The notes under the pieces: model-generated
Told to the model about the DNA's origin: nothing
The model's database searches: none
Seen by the model: the letters and a program-made list of their open reading frames with translations, nothing else
Part shown: positions 1 through 8,910 of the stretch, one piece after another
How positions within the stretch are numbered: position 1 is the stretch's first letter
Layout of the letters: every line of letters begins with the position of its first letter
Origin: Synechococcus sp. PROS-9-1
GTDB taxonomy: Bacteria > Cyanobacteriota > Cyanobacteriia > PCC-6307 > Cyanobiaceae
DNA: 64,000 nucleotides
NCBI RefSeq assembly: GCF_014279775.1
Contig: NZ_CP047961.1
Location: forward strand, 2,108,001 to 2,172,000
Direction: 5' to 3'
Position numbers and translations under genes: made by a program

Positions 1-200
1 CCGCTGCCGTGATCGTGCATCAACACGACCCCAGCGAGACGACCCTTCGTGACACGGTCTGGCGCCTGCTTGGATCAAGGCTTCAAGGAGGCGATCCAGG
101 CGCCGACCCACTGCCCGAGATGGGGCAGGCCATGCGGGAGCTGGGCGTGGATGATGCGGATCAGAAGCTCGTGGCCCTGCTCCAAGGACTGTTGGCTTGA
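1..200 (+). CDS. C-terminal end of an unidentified protein (5' end outside window)
   Basis: An open frame enters from the left edge (first whole codon at base 3) and ends with TGA at 198-200. About 65 residues are visible and include an acidic, leucine-rich tail (GVDDADQKLVALLQGLLA). A GTG at base 9 could serve as a start, but the open frame upstream of it makes a truncated longer gene more likely. Its last 40 bases overlap the convergent PLP-enzyme gene. I do not recognise the family. Confidence 0.5.
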   Translation, partial: AAVIVHQHDPSETTLRDTVWRLLGSRLQGGDPGADPLPEMGQAMRELGVDDADQKLVALLQGLLA

Positions 201-1333
201 GCACGCTGAAGCGCGCTAAGGATGCGTTGATTCCCCCGCCGATCTTGCAGACCAATGCGCAACCAACGCTCACCCAACCCTGCGAAAGAACGGCAATCCC
301 TGAGTAAAACTCCCTGGTGTGCAAGCTGCTCGCGCAGCTCGAGTAAGGACTGCTCGCCTTGGATCAGCAGATAATTAGCAGCCGAGGGGTAGGCCTTGAA
401 TCCAGGAATGGCATCAAGTTGTGCCCGAAACCACGAGCCTTCCTGTTGCACCCACTGCTGAACGCGCCATTGCCAACGCTGCAAGCCAACCGCGTCGTTC
501 ATCACAGCCACTCCAGCAGCAATCGCCAAACCATTCACAGGCCAAGGATCTCTCCATCCATGCCATCGCTGCAGACGATCGGGTGCCGCAACGGCATAGC
601 CAAGACGCAACCCCGCAATCGCAAACAATTTCGTGAGACTGCGGATCACCACAAGATTGGGATGGTCTGCCACCAAGGGCAGTAACGACTGATCTTCGCC
701 GCCTGGAACCAGAGGCAGGAAAGCCTCATCACAGATCACCAGCGCGAATCGAGCCAGCAAGGGTTCCAAAGAACAACGGCTCCAAAGCTGACCGGTGGGG
801 TTGTGGGGATTGGTGATCCACACCACATCGGTCGTCGCCTTCAACGCGCCCAACGGAAAAGGTTGCGGCCAGCCATCGCCCCACTCCAAGGGCAAAGTCA
901 GCTCCTCAATCGCGCCACCCCAACAAGCCAAAGCTCGGGAATAGTCGGCAAATCCAGGCTGAGGGAGAGCATTGAGACCAGCGGCGGTCGCATCGCGAGC
1001 CGCCCATGTGAACAACTCCGCGGCCCCATTCCCTCCCAGCACCTGATCAGGATCCAGCCCATGCCATGACGCGATCGCAGAGCGAAAATCAGCCTGAGCG
1101 CGGTCGGGATAATCACGCAGCGCCTGGCCCTGAATGGCAACGGCGAGAGCCCTGCGCAGAGCACGAGGCGGACGAAACGGCACCAACGAGGCGCTGGCAT
1201 CGAGCACCTGGGAAGGCTTCATCCCCAGCCGCCGGGCTTCCTGGCTGAGATTGCCTCCATGGGGAGGAAGGCCGTTGCTCACGCCTACTGGTGCTGGATT
1301 CACCCATCCTGCCCAGGCATCGGTCACGGCCAA
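161..1333 (-). CDS. cobD: PLP-dependent aminotransferase-like enzyme, CobC/CobD (threonine-phosphate decarboxylase) type
   Basis: A fold-type I PLP enzyme of about 390 residues. The N-terminal HGGN motif (about residue 25) followed by LDAS is typical of the CobC/CobD branch of the histidinol-phosphate aminotransferase superfamily. ITNPHNPTG (about 172), VICDEAF (about 198) and the PLP lysine in SLTKLFAIAGLRLGY (about 234) are all present. CobD makes the aminopropanol phosphate arm of cobalamin; picocyanobacteria make pseudocobalamin, so a corrin role is plausible, but no other cob gene lies nearby and a HisC-like role cannot be excluded. The first codon is TTG; in-frame GTG codons at 1327, 1303 and 1282 are alternatives. 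The 3' end overlaps the partial gene on the other strand. Confidence 0.75.
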   Translation of the reverse strand: MAVTDAWAGWVNPAPVGVSNGLPPHGGNLSQEARRLGMKPSQVLDASASLVPFRPPRALRRALAVAIQGQALRDYPDRAQADFRSAIASWHGLDPDQVLGGNGAAELFTWAARDATAAGLNALPQPGFADYSRALACWGGAIEELTLPLEWGDGWPQPFPLGALKATTDVVWITNPHNPTGQLWSRCSLEPLLARFALVICDEAFLPLVPGGEDQSLLPLVADHPNLVVIRSLTKLFAIAGLRLGYAVAAPDRLQRWHGWRDPWPVNGLAIAAGVAVMNDAVGLQRWQWRVQQWVQQEGSWFRAQLDAIPGFKAYPSAANYLLIQGEQSLLELREQLAHQGVLLRDCRSFAGLGERWLRIGLQDRRGNQRILSALQRAQANSPWSRATSF

Positions 1334-1404
1334 CCTTCTTCTCCATGGTCGACGCAGACAGAGAAGGCCGATAAAACGCCCTTACAACCAAGCAAGCCCA
1401 CGTT

Positions 1405-2211
1405 TTGAATCCTTCCCGTTGGTTGCCCTTGCTCGGTTTATTGCTGATCGCCAGCCCGGCGCAAGCCGAGAGCATGGATGACCTCATCAAGGTGCTCCAG
1501 GAGGGTGATTGCCGCAACTGCCGGCTGGCCGATGCCGACCTTGTGCATGCCGATCTACGCGATGCCGATCTACGCGATGCGCGCTTGCAGCGAGCCAATC
1601 TCGGCGAAGCGCAATTGGATGGGGCTGACTTGCGAGGGGCCAATCTCAGTTTCACAAGCTTGCACGGGGCTTCACTCCGTGGCGCCAATCTCGAAGGCAG
1701 CGTCTTGCATGGCACCGACCTGCGCGATGCCGATCTCAGTGGCGCTCGTCTGAGCCCAAACGCCCTGGAAGAGGCGCATTGGCAAGGCGCCAAGGGCATC
1801 AGAAGTGGCATTCAAAGCCATGCCGCAATACACAATGCAGGGGTAGAAGCTGCTCAAACTGCTCGTTGGTCTCAAGCCGAACAACTATTTAGCGCCGCAA
1901 TCCTTCGTTCGCCGGAAGAGCCTTTGAGCTGGATTGCTCGAGGGATCAGTCGCAGCGAACAAGCCAAAGACGATATTGCAGCAGCTGATTTCCGATATGC
2001 AGCCTCTCTTTACCTAAAGAGCGGCCAAACGGAGGTGGTTGAACAACTCCAAACAGCAGCCGAAGCAGTTCAGAAACGGCGCAAGAAAGCTTCCCAAACA
2101 GTCTCAGGGAAAGGATGGGGAGGGCAAATTCTCAATGGAATGACCTCCTTAGCTCAAACTCTTGCCCCCCTCGCCATGAAGGCCTTAATCCCAATGGGGT
2201 TAGGACTCTGA
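1405..2211 (+). CDS. secreted pentapeptide-repeat protein with TPR-like C-terminus
   Basis: A TTG start gives a clear signal peptide (WLPLLGLLLIASPAQA, cleavage near residue 22), so the product is probably periplasmic or thylakoid-lumenal. Residues about 38-115 are tandem A(D/N)LXX pentapeptides (ADLVH ADLRD ADLRD ARLQR ANLGE and so on), which form a right-handed quadrilateral beta helix. Residues about 145-220 look like one or two TPR-type helical hairpins. Two cysteines (CRNC) lie just before the repeats. A 15-bp unit is exactly duplicated at 1549-1563 and 1564-1578, showing recent repeat growth. Pentapeptide lumenal proteins are frequent in cyanobacteria and mostly of unknown function; none is assigned here. 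Confidence 0.8.
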   Translation: MNPSRWLPLLGLLLIASPAQAESMDDLIKVLQEGDCRNCRLADADLVHADLRDADLRDARLQRANLGEAQLDGADLRGANLSFTSLHGASLRGANLEGSVLHGTDLRDADLSGARLSPNALEEAHWQGAKGIRSGIQSHAAIHNAGVEAAQTARWSQAEQLFSAAILRSPEEPLSWIARGISRSEQAKDDIAAADFRYAASLYLKSGQTEVVEQLQTAAEAVQKRRKKASQTVSGKGWGGQILNGMTSLAQTLAPLAMKALIPMGLGL

Positions 2212-2222
2212 TTTGCAGGACA

Positions 2223-4445
2223 TTAAATACCCAAGCCAGTGAGTTGACGCGCAGCAGGCAAAGAAGGCTGATAGCCATAGCCATACGTTCCTCCCTCATG
2301 ATCATTAATAATTCGAGGAGACACAAGAATCACTAATTCTCGCTTTTCCCTTCGGCCCGATGATTGTCTAAAGAACTGACCAATCAAGGGAATATCGCCA
2401 AGAATTGGCCATTTTCTTACTACTTCAGCATCTCCATCTGAGATGACGCCAGTCAAAACAAGAGTTTGACCATCTCTCACCCTAAGACTTCCAGTATCCA
2501 ACCTTCGAATACTTAGAACACTTCTTGGCCCACAATTTTCAATCAGCCCTGTAGAAGTCACGGCAGAAATTGCCGGAGAAAGCGAAAAAGTGACAAAGCC
2601 ATTATCATCTATTTTCGACACCCTTGCGCCAAACGTTAAACCAGCAGTTGACTCTTCGGGTTGACAGCTGTTGGGAGCGCCATTCTGCCCAGGAGAAACA
2701 CTGTAATTAGTAATCACCTGCGTTCCAACAGTGACAAAGCTTTCGTTAGCGAATGGCCTCCCGATTGACGCAGACCTAAACGCATCTTCGCCACCCGACA
2801 CTGCAACCTCTCTGCCAAGCAACTTGTCGGGATTTTCCCCCAAAATCAAAGTAGGCGAAGCTAGAGTTTTTGTATTTGAAGATGTTATCAACGACTTAAG
2901 CAAGTTAAAAAAATTGTCCCTAGGATAAAGATTACCTGGATTTATAGGAACAGGGTCCAATGGTGGCTTGGTGATTTCCTGAGAAGCTGCATCGAGCTCC
3001 TTGTATTCGCTTTTACCACTTGATGCTCCCCCAGATATAGTGTCAAAAGTACCGTTATTGGGTGGCAGCAAGCCTCCAAATGCTCCGATCAATTCGCCGC
3101 GATCGCTGACAATAAAATTATTGCCATATCGGAAAGCGAAGCTATTCTCGATAACCGAATCATTCGTTAAATTAACGTCAAGAATTCTGACAGACAAAGC
3201 TACCTGTCTTTGCCTAATATCAATCTGACGCAAATAGCCTTCTGCGATGACAACCAACTTGGAGTCGCCAACAAGCGTGACTGACTGAAGCCGAGAATCT
3301 GTCGTGACTATTAAGCCTTTCAACGGACCAACAGAGGCTCCATAGGTTTCAACATTCGTCAAAGACGATTGCTGCGCAGTCGTAGAGGCAGAGTTATTAG
3401 CAGGAGTACCTGTTGAATTCGTCTCACTAGAAGTTATGCTTGTTGTCATAACTTTATTGACATCTGCTCCCAAGCTCCCCAAATAATTTGCGGCGGAGAC
3501 TGCCGAAGATTGATTGAGTCGATACACCTTCGACATCTGTGGGCCGAAGGTCTTGGCGGAAACTTTCGAGCCCACCATCAGGGTGCGACCATCCAATTTC
3601 CCCTGAAGACCGGAGGCGAGCAGAACCCCATTGAGAGCTCTCGCATAGGACTCGTTCTGAAAAGCAATTGAAACTGGACGATCAGTGGTCTTAGCTGAAA
3701 CAACACCATCTCGTCCTACGCCCTCAGCTCCACCATCCTGTTCACCGACAAACACAAAGCCATAGCCACCTAAGCGAGCCAAAGCCATCAGCGCATCCTT
3801 GGCAGGGGCGTTATTAAGAGTGAGGGTGACTGGCGGCCCGCTCACATTCACATAACTGCGGTTCTGAAGCACCATGGTTCCCACTGCCATATCGCCCAGT
3901 GGCGGTGCAACAGCACGCGGACGCAATGGTGGGGCGTACTGCGTTTGGGGGACACGCCCTGGCGTATTCAGATTGAGGCGTCCTGTTTGCAGGGTGGGAG
4001 CAGCAACCAACCCTGGAAATTTGAGGATGAGATCACGCCCATTGGCACTGACCACAGGGTCTTGCAAGGGCTGGCCTGGACTCGGCGTGACCTTCAACGC
4101 ATAGGAGCTGCCGCTACCAACCAACGTGGCGGACTGAATTCCAGTAACTGGATCGGTGAGCCGCACCTGGCCATTACGAACCCCCGGTGCCCCCTGGGTC
4201 TGCAAACTCCCCTCCCAAACCTTGCCGTTCATGCGCTGCTGCAGAAGGGGCTGATCGCCGACTCCCTCAATCACAAGTTCCACGCCTTCGTTGCTGCGGC
4301 GCAAGCGCAAGTTCATGGAGCCCTGACTTTGAGCCCTGATTGCTCCAGCACCTCCGAGCCCGAACATCACATCGCACTCAACAAGTGCAAGGCTGCCAAT
4401 CAACACCAATGGAATCAGCCGGGAGGGTCTCGAGGGGATTCCCAC
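2223..4445 (-). CDS. pilQ: type IV pilus secretin PilQ
   Basis: The outer-membrane secretin through which type IV pili pass. The 740-residue protein starts with GTG and has a signal-like hydrophobic N-terminus (LIPLVLIGSLALVEC). An AMIN-like region lies at about 40-150, a secretin N-terminal (STN-like) domain at about 205-290, N-domain repeats at about 300-440 and the secretin core at about 520-725. The core ends in the diagnostic VLTGVISDGDAEVVRKWPILGDIPLIGQFF followed by ELVILVSPRI. It is the last gene of a pilM-pilN-pilO-pilQ run with an 81-bp gap from pilO. The central domain contains a low-complexity Ser/Thr/Asn stretch and its DNA is more AT-rich than its neighbours. Confidence 0.93.
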   Translation of the reverse strand: MGIPSRPSRLIPLVLIGSLALVECDVMFGLGGAGAIRAQSQGSMNLRLRRSNEGVELVIEGVGDQPLLQQRMNGKVWEGSLQTQGAPGVRNGQVRLTDPVTGIQSATLVGSGSSYALKVTPSPGQPLQDPVVSANGRDLILKFPGLVAAPTLQTGRLNLNTPGRVPQTQYAPPLRPRAVAPPLGDMAVGTMVLQNRSYVNVSGPPVTLTLNNAPAKDALMALARLGGYGFVFVGEQDGGAEGVGRDGVVSAKTTDRPVSIAFQNESYARALNGVLLASGLQGKLDGRTLMVGSKVSAKTFGPQMSKVYRLNQSSAVSAANYLGSLGADVNKVMTTSITSSETNSTGTPANNSASTTAQQSSLTNVETYGASVGPLKGLIVTTDSRLQSVTLVGDSKLVVIAEGYLRQIDIRQRQVALSVRILDVNLTNDSVIENSFAFRYGNNFIVSDRGELIGAFGGLLPPNNGTFDTISGGASSGKSEYKELDAASQEITKPPLDPVPINPGNLYPRDNFFNLLKSLITSSNTKTLASPTLILGENPDKLLGREVAVSGGEDAFRSASIGRPFANESFVTVGTQVITNYSVSPGQNGAPNSCQPEESTAGLTFGARVSKIDDNGFVTFSLSPAISAVTSTGLIENCGPRSVLSIRRLDTGSLRVRDGQTLVLTGVISDGDAEVVRKWPILGDIPLIGQFFRQSSGRREKRELVILVSPRIINDHEGGTYGYGYQPSLPAARQLTGLGI

Positions 4446-4526
4446 GCCTGATTCACAAACACTATGGGCGGATGGTATCGAGCCAAACTCTCAGGAGCCA
4501 GCCCTAAAACCCAGCATGTGGACGAT

Positions 4527-5273
4527 TCAGGATGGCGCCCTGACCCTGGACTGAGGCACGGATTCCATAGGTTCCTTCGCGTCCTGATCCCCATCCATTG
4601 TCTTGTCAAAAAAGCTAAGTCTGAGCTTGAGCTCGGTTAGCGGTGGGCCCGTAGGGGCCCCGTCAGCATTGGTCTCTGGCGAGACTGCCTTGAGCTCTAG
4701 ATCACTGGGCTGCACCAGGAGTTCCAGTGTCTCCATGGCCCGCAAGAACTGCAGCACTGCCACATAGGGGCCACGCACCTGAAGCAGCACCGCTGTTTTC
4801 TCATATCCCTGCATCTCTGGAGGGGCTTGGCCCTTGTCCTCGCCTGCCTCGTTCTGATTGTTGGTTCCTGGCGAGGGAGACTCCGTGACGCCAGGAGCCG
4901 CGGCAGCGGGTTCATACCGCTCGATCACCACACCACTCTCAGTCGCGGTACGACTCAACTGGGTAAGGAAGGTCTCGATCTGGCCGCGGCCAGCCACCAA
5001 GTTCACCACAAGATCTTGCTGTTGTTGGGCCGCCACATGCTTTTGCTGCTCTTGCTTCACCCGAGCCTCGATCAACGGCAGGGACTGTTCCTGCACTTTG
5101 AGCTCAGCGATTCGACGCGTCCGTTCCCCTGATGCCAACCAATGGGGAAGTCCGGCAATTGCAAACAAACCAGCACCGATCAGCACACCAATGAGGAGTG
5201 GGACACCGACCAACAGCCGCTGACGGGTTAGATAGTTCTGCCAAGAGCTCCCTGTGCCGTTCAGGTTCGTCAT
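4527..5273 (-). CDS. pilO: type IV pilus assembly protein PilO
   Basis: An inner-membrane alignment-complex protein that pairs with PilN and links PilM to the secretin. One transmembrane helix at about residues 20-42 (LLVGVPLLIGVLIGAGLFAIAGL) is followed by a long coiled coil (about 50-95, with a QQQQ-rich stretch) and a periplasmic ferredoxin-like domain (VLLQVRGPYVAVLQFLRAMETLELLVQPSDLEL, about 155-195). The ATG overlaps the pilN stop by 4 nt (ATGA), indicating translational coupling. Identification rests on topology plus position; sequence conservation of PilO is low in general. Confidence 0.88.
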   Translation of the reverse strand: MTNLNGTGSSWQNYLTRQRLLVGVPLLIGVLIGAGLFAIAGLPHWLASGERTRRIAELKVQEQSLPLIEARVKQEQQKHVAAQQQQDLVVNLVAGRGQIETFLTQLSRTATESGVVIERYEPAAAAPGVTESPSPGTNNQNEAGEDKGQAPPEMQGYEKTAVLLQVRGPYVAVLQFLRAMETLELLVQPSDLELKAVSPETNADGAPTGPPLTELKLRLSFFDKTMDGDQDAKEPMESVPQSRVRAPS

Positions 5274-5962
5274 AACTGCACCCCACGCTGCTCGAGCAAG
5301 CGGTAGCGCTCTGCCAGGCCGATGGCTCCCAGCTCCTGAAGTTGGATCAGGGATAAGCGCAGCTTTGGATTCAGCGCCCAGTCCACGCTGAAAATCACAG
5401 CAGGATCATCCCCGTCCTCCCTCGTGATCTTGATCACCTTGACGCCCTGTTCACGGGTGATGGGCAATTGAGACAGGGAGATCACAAGGGCATTGATCCG
5501 TTCCAAAGGCCCTGGAGTTTCTCCGATCTGCACCCGGCCAGACAGTTGAATTTGCGCCTGACCAACCGATAAATCCTGCAATTGCACGCCAACAGGAGTG
5601 ATGCGTCGGAGCTGCTCCAACAGGGGAGAGCCACCGGGGAAAGCCACCAGCTGTTGCGCAATCCTGATGGTCTCCTTGTTCACTGCGGCGGTCTTCGTTC
5701 TCAACCGCCGCGACCGTGCTTCTGCCGCGGTGAGGCGTTGTGCCAGCGGTGCCAGCGACTCCAACTGTTGCTGCTGTTGTTGTCCCCGCCAGTTCAAAGC
5801 TGCAGTGATGGCGCAAGCAATCAACAGCGCAGCCCCACCCAGCAACGCACCTCGCCTGAGCAAAAGGCGGACAGGAACAAACGGGGCGGGCTGAGCAGGC
5901 AAACCCAACTCGATGCGCCGCTCCCGGAGCAAATCGACGGGGGCTTCTGTACTTTCCCTCAC
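5270..5962 (-). CDS. pilN: type IV pilus assembly protein PilN
   Basis: A bitopic inner-membrane protein. The short cytoplasmic N-terminus contains VDLLRERR, a recognisable variant of the INLLPWRE motif with which PilN binds PilM. A membrane helix follows at about 34-54 (GALLGGAALLIACAITAALNW), then a Gln-rich coiled coil and a PilN-type periplasmic domain (LLEQLRRITPVGVQLQDLSVGQAQIQLSGRV, about 120-150). The start is GTG, overlapping the pilM stop by 4 nt. The downstream pilO also overlaps by 4 nt, so pilM-N-O behave as one unit. Confidence 0.88.
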   Translation of the reverse strand: MRESTEAPVDLLRERRIELGLPAQPAPFVPVRLLLRRGALLGGAALLIACAITAALNWRGQQQQQQLESLAPLAQRLTAAEARSRRLRTKTAAVNKETIRIAQQLVAFPGGSPLLEQLRRITPVGVQLQDLSVGQAQIQLSGRVQIGETPGPLERINALVISLSQLPITREQGVKVIKITREDGDDPAVIFSVDWALNPKLRLSLIQLQELGAIGLAERYRLLEQRGVQL

Positions 5963-6858
5963 GGCTTGCTCTCCGCGGGAGGAGCCTTCAAGGCCAACTG
6001 CAGCAGTGACATCTCACCATCGGAAACAAGCGAGCCATGGAGACCAGCACCATGACCTTCCTGCCAACGACCCTTCCAGCTTGGCCCCGCTGTAATCCAC
6101 CAGCTGCGCCTTACACCGACCTGGCGTTGTTTCTGGTCCCATGCATCGAGAAGGAACAGCACCTCATCTCTAACGGTCGGGAGCTGCGTGGCTTTCAACC
6201 CAACATCCAATTCAGGCAGTCCTTCGCACAGCACCACAAGACGCCAAATCCCTTCGGACTCAATCAACCAAACCCACTCTCCCTCAAGTGGTGCGTTGAG
6301 AGCATGCAGTGCTCGCCAAGCAGCAACCAACAGCCACTCCGCTTGGCAGAGATTGAGATCTGCTAATGCCACCGTGTCAATCCAGGCCTGCAGGATCAAG
6401 CGATCGGCGCCCACCACCAACGCCATCTCCCTCTCGTTCATCGCGGTCAAAGCGACATAGGACTCCTGCCATTGCAGCGGCCAGGTCATCTCGGGCGCAA
6501 GCACTCGGAGGGAGGTGGCATCAGCCAGGCCAGCAGCACCCTCCAGCAGTCGCCAATCGCAAATCGGCAGAGGCAGCAACAGTTCCAACTCCACAGACAC
6601 AGAGGAAATACCCTGTTCGATCAGCAGATCCGCAACCAGCTCAGCCAGCACCTCGCGTTGGAGCGGCACCCCTCCCTGACAAAGATCCGGAGGAAGATCG
6701 GTGTTGATGATGCGCTGCTCACCCCGTTCCCACCAGGCCAAACTCAGAACACGATCAGAAGCAGCAAGAAGCACACGCCGCCGAGTGAGCAAGCCGCTGA
6801 TCTGAACCAGCAGGCCATCGAGGGCAGGGAAGCGATCACGCAGATCAGCCAGCTCCAA
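5959..6858 (-). CDS. pilM: PilM-like protein, strongly divergent (by position)
   Basis: First gene of the pilus run, 299 residues, and the place where the actin-like cytoplasmic PilM normally lies. The usual PilM N-terminal nucleotide-binding signature (GLDIGSSSVK type) is not visible; the segment LLAASDRVLSLAWWERGEQRI could correspond to it structurally. The rest is Leu/Trp-rich with an E/D-rich middle section. No membrane helix is evident, consistent with a cytoplasmic protein. The TTG start is supported by a GAGGAG ribosome-binding site at about 6866-6871. The assignment rests on gene order and on the PilM-binding motif in the adjacent PilN; nucleotide binding is doubtful. Confidence 0.65.
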   Translation of the reverse strand: MELADLRDRFPALDGLLVQISGLLTRRRVLLAASDRVLSLAWWERGEQRIINTDLPPDLCQGGVPLQREVLAELVADLLIEQGISSVSVELELLLPLPICDWRLLEGAAGLADATSLRVLAPEMTWPLQWQESYVALTAMNEREMALVVGADRLILQAWIDTVALADLNLCQAEWLLVAAWRALHALNAPLEGEWVWLIESEGIWRLVVLCEGLPELDVGLKATQLPTVRDEVLFLLDAWDQKQRQVGVRRSWWITAGPSWKGRWQEGHGAGLHGSLVSDGEMSLLQLALKAPPAESKP

Positions 6859-6905
6859 GGTCTGCTCCTCGATGCGTCATGAAGGATGTGCTGGAAGCGT
6901 ATCGA

Positions 6906-8084
6906 CTACTTCCAGGGCGCGCCGCTTCCGATCGCCTCACTCAGATGGCGAAAGCCATGGAGATCGAGCTGACTGATCAAACCTTCAAGGATGCGTGGAA
7001 CCAAATCGGGACCTTCAAAAATCCAACCGGTGTAGAGCTGCACGAGGGATGCGCCAGCAGCAATGCGTTCCCAGGCCGCCTCGGCAGATGAGATTCCCCC
7101 CACTCCAATCAACGGCAAAGCCGGACCGGCGCTGGCGCGCAGTCGCCGAATCACCTCTACAGCGCGATGGCGCAGAGGGTCGCCGCTGAGGCCACCAGCC
7201 TCTTCCGCAAGGGTTCGGCCGGTCTGCACGATCAGCCGCTGTCCTAGACCCAGTCGATCCAGGCTGGTATTGACGGCGATGACGCCAGCCAAACCCTCCT
7301 CGTAGGCCAATCGAGCGATGCCATCAATGGCATCATCTTCAAGATCAGGCGCGATCTTCACCAGAAGTGGTGGGCAAGCTGGTAGGCGACGCAACCGCTC
7401 GACCAAACGACGCAATTGGGTTGAATCCTGCAGATCTCGCAAGCCAGGAGTATTGGGAGAGCTCACATTGATCACGGCGTAGTCCGCCCAGGGCGCAAGA
7501 CAGTCCAATGACGCGGCGTAGTCATCAGGGGCCTGGTCGAGAGGAGTGAGTTTCGACTTCCCGAAATTGATCCCAAGCACCGCCGGACGATGGCCTGGAG
7601 CCGGCAACGCCTGCCGCTCAAGGGTGCGTTGCATCGCCTCAGCACCGTTGTTGTTAAACCCCATTCGGTTGAGAGCAGCCCGTTCAGCAGCAAGACGAAA
7701 CAGACGGGGCCTGGGGTTGCCTGGTTGTGCATGCCAAGTGACGGTGCCCACTTCTGCAAATCCGAACCCAAAGCAATCCCACACCCCAGCGGCAACTCCG
7801 TTTTTATCAAACCCCGCTGCCAAACCCACTGGATTGCTGAATCGACAACCAAACAGAACTTGCTCCAGCCGCAGATCCCGTCGCTGAAGCTCGGTGGTTA
7901 TGCCCTCCAGCACGGAGGAGATCCCAGGCCAACCTCGTCGCAAGCTCACCTGAGCGAGGGCCTGCAACGCCGACTGGCTGAGTTGTTCTGCATCCACCCC
8001 CTCATCCCGCGCCAATTGCGGGCCCAACCATCGCCGATAAAAGCCGGCGGTGGATAACACCCCGGGGGATGACGCATCAGCCAT
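6906..8084 (-). CDS. pyrD: dihydroorotate dehydrogenase (quinone), class 2
   Basis: Oxidises dihydroorotate to orotate in pyrimidine synthesis, passing electrons to the quinone pool at the membrane. The FMN/orotate-site motifs are visible: [34 protein letters not shown] with the class-2 catalytic serine, KIAPDL, VNTSLDR and IGVGGISS. The N-terminal helical extension ([12 protein letters not shown]) marks the membrane-associated quinone-dependent class. The open frame extends to 8135, but the ATG at 8084 ([10 protein letters not shown]) is preferred because it avoids overlap with rnhA, which ends at 8093, and gives the normal length of about 392 residues. Confidence 0.95.
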   Translation of the reverse strand: MADASSPGVLSTAGFYRRWLGPQLARDEGVDAEQLSQSALQALAQVSLRRGWPGISSVLEGITTELQRRDLRLEQVLFGCRFSNPVGLAAGFDKNGVAAGVWDCFGFGFAEVGTVTWHAQPGNPRPRLFRLAAERAALNRMGFNNNGAEAMQRTLERQALPAPGHRPAVLGINFGKSKLTPLDQAPDDYAASLDCLAPWADYAVINVSSPNTPGLRDLQDSTQLRRLVERLRRLPACPPLLVKIAPDLEDDAIDGIARLAYEEGLAGVIAVNTSLDRLGLGQRLIVQTGRTLAEEAGGLSGDPLRHRAVEVIRRLRASAGPALPLIGVGGISSAEAAWERIAAGASLVQLYTGWIFEGPDLVPRILEGLISQLDLHGFRHLSEAIGSGAPWK

Positions 8085-8092
8085 CTGGGCTC

Positions 8093-8860
8093 CTAGGTCT
8101 GTTTCGATCCTGCCGGGTCGCGTCGCAACCGCCAACGATCATTCTCCACAGGCTCCACCATCCAGTCACGCCAACGCCAAGAACCTTGACGTTCTGACAA
8201 ACGATTGAGGGGCTGCTCCACCAACTGCGCCAACTCCACAGCCGACAACGCATAGCCTCCGGATGCCAAGCGATCAGCCAATTCCATGCGTGTGAGGAGC
8301 TTCTGCAGGGAAACTGGTGCCGAATCCACCAAGGGCTGACGTTGGGAAGCTGGACGTAGGGCAGCTGAAGCTGGAGGCGTTTGCTTCCGTCCTTTGGAGT
8401 AAGCCACCGCAATTTGATCCACCCTGTCGTTGTCAGGGTCTCCGCTGTGACCTTTCACATAACTGAGCGGCACCTCGGCCAACCGAGCTTGATCAAGCGC
8501 CTGCCAGAGATCCTGATTGAGCACTGGCTTGCCTGCCGCAGTGCGCCAGCCCTTGCGCTTCCAACCAGCCATCCAACTGCCGAGCCCGTCGATCAAGTAT
8601 TTGCTGTCGGTGCGGAGCGTGAGATCCGGATGCAGTGGCAATTCAGCCAAGCGTTGCAAGGTGGCAAGCGCAGCCTGTAACTCCATACGGTTGTTGGTCG
8701 TCGCTGGATCCGCACCGCCAAATTCTTCCACGCTGCCGTCTTCGAAGCGAATCAACGCACCCCAGCCGCCCGGCCCTGGATTGCCGCTGCAGGCACCATC
8801 CGTCGCTGCAGCCACGACGCGACCACGTTCATCAGGTTGATCAGCCATTGATTCCACCAC
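8093..8860 (-). CDS. rnhA: ribonuclease HI with C-terminal extra domain
   Basis: Removes RNA from RNA/DNA hybrids. The catalytic carboxylates are in place: D in [16 protein letters not shown] (about residue 20), E in NNRMELQA (about 60), D in [10 protein letters not shown] (about 86) and D in NDRVDQIA (about 148). The canonical domain ends near residue 155; a further 100 residues follow, with a Pro/Ala linker and a compact Trp-rich segment ([17 protein letters not shown], then [21 protein letters not shown]). ATG at 8848 (MADQPDERG) is an alternative to the first start. pyrD follows after about 8 bp, suggesting co-transcription. Confidence 0.93.
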   Translation of the reverse strand: MVESMADQPDERGRVVAAATDGACSGNPGPGGWGALIRFEDGSVEEFGGADPATTNNRMELQAALATLQRLAELPLHPDLTLRTDSKYLIDGLGSWMAGWKRKGWRTAAGKPVLNQDLWQALDQARLAEVPLSYVKGHSGDPDNDRVDQIAVAYSKGRKQTPPASAALRPASQRQPLVDSAPVSLQKLLTRMELADRLASGGYALSAVELAQLVEQPLNRLSERQGSWRWRDWMVEPVENDRWRLRRDPAGSKQT

Positions 8861-8910
8861 CGGATGTTCGGTACAACAGGTCGTTGTTCTCCAATTTGGA
8901 GCCCCCGTTT

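Noticed and set aside
8635-8910. Longer N-terminus for the DUF3747 protein
   Set aside because: The extension is antisense to rnhA and would bury the signal peptide; ATG 8911 is better.
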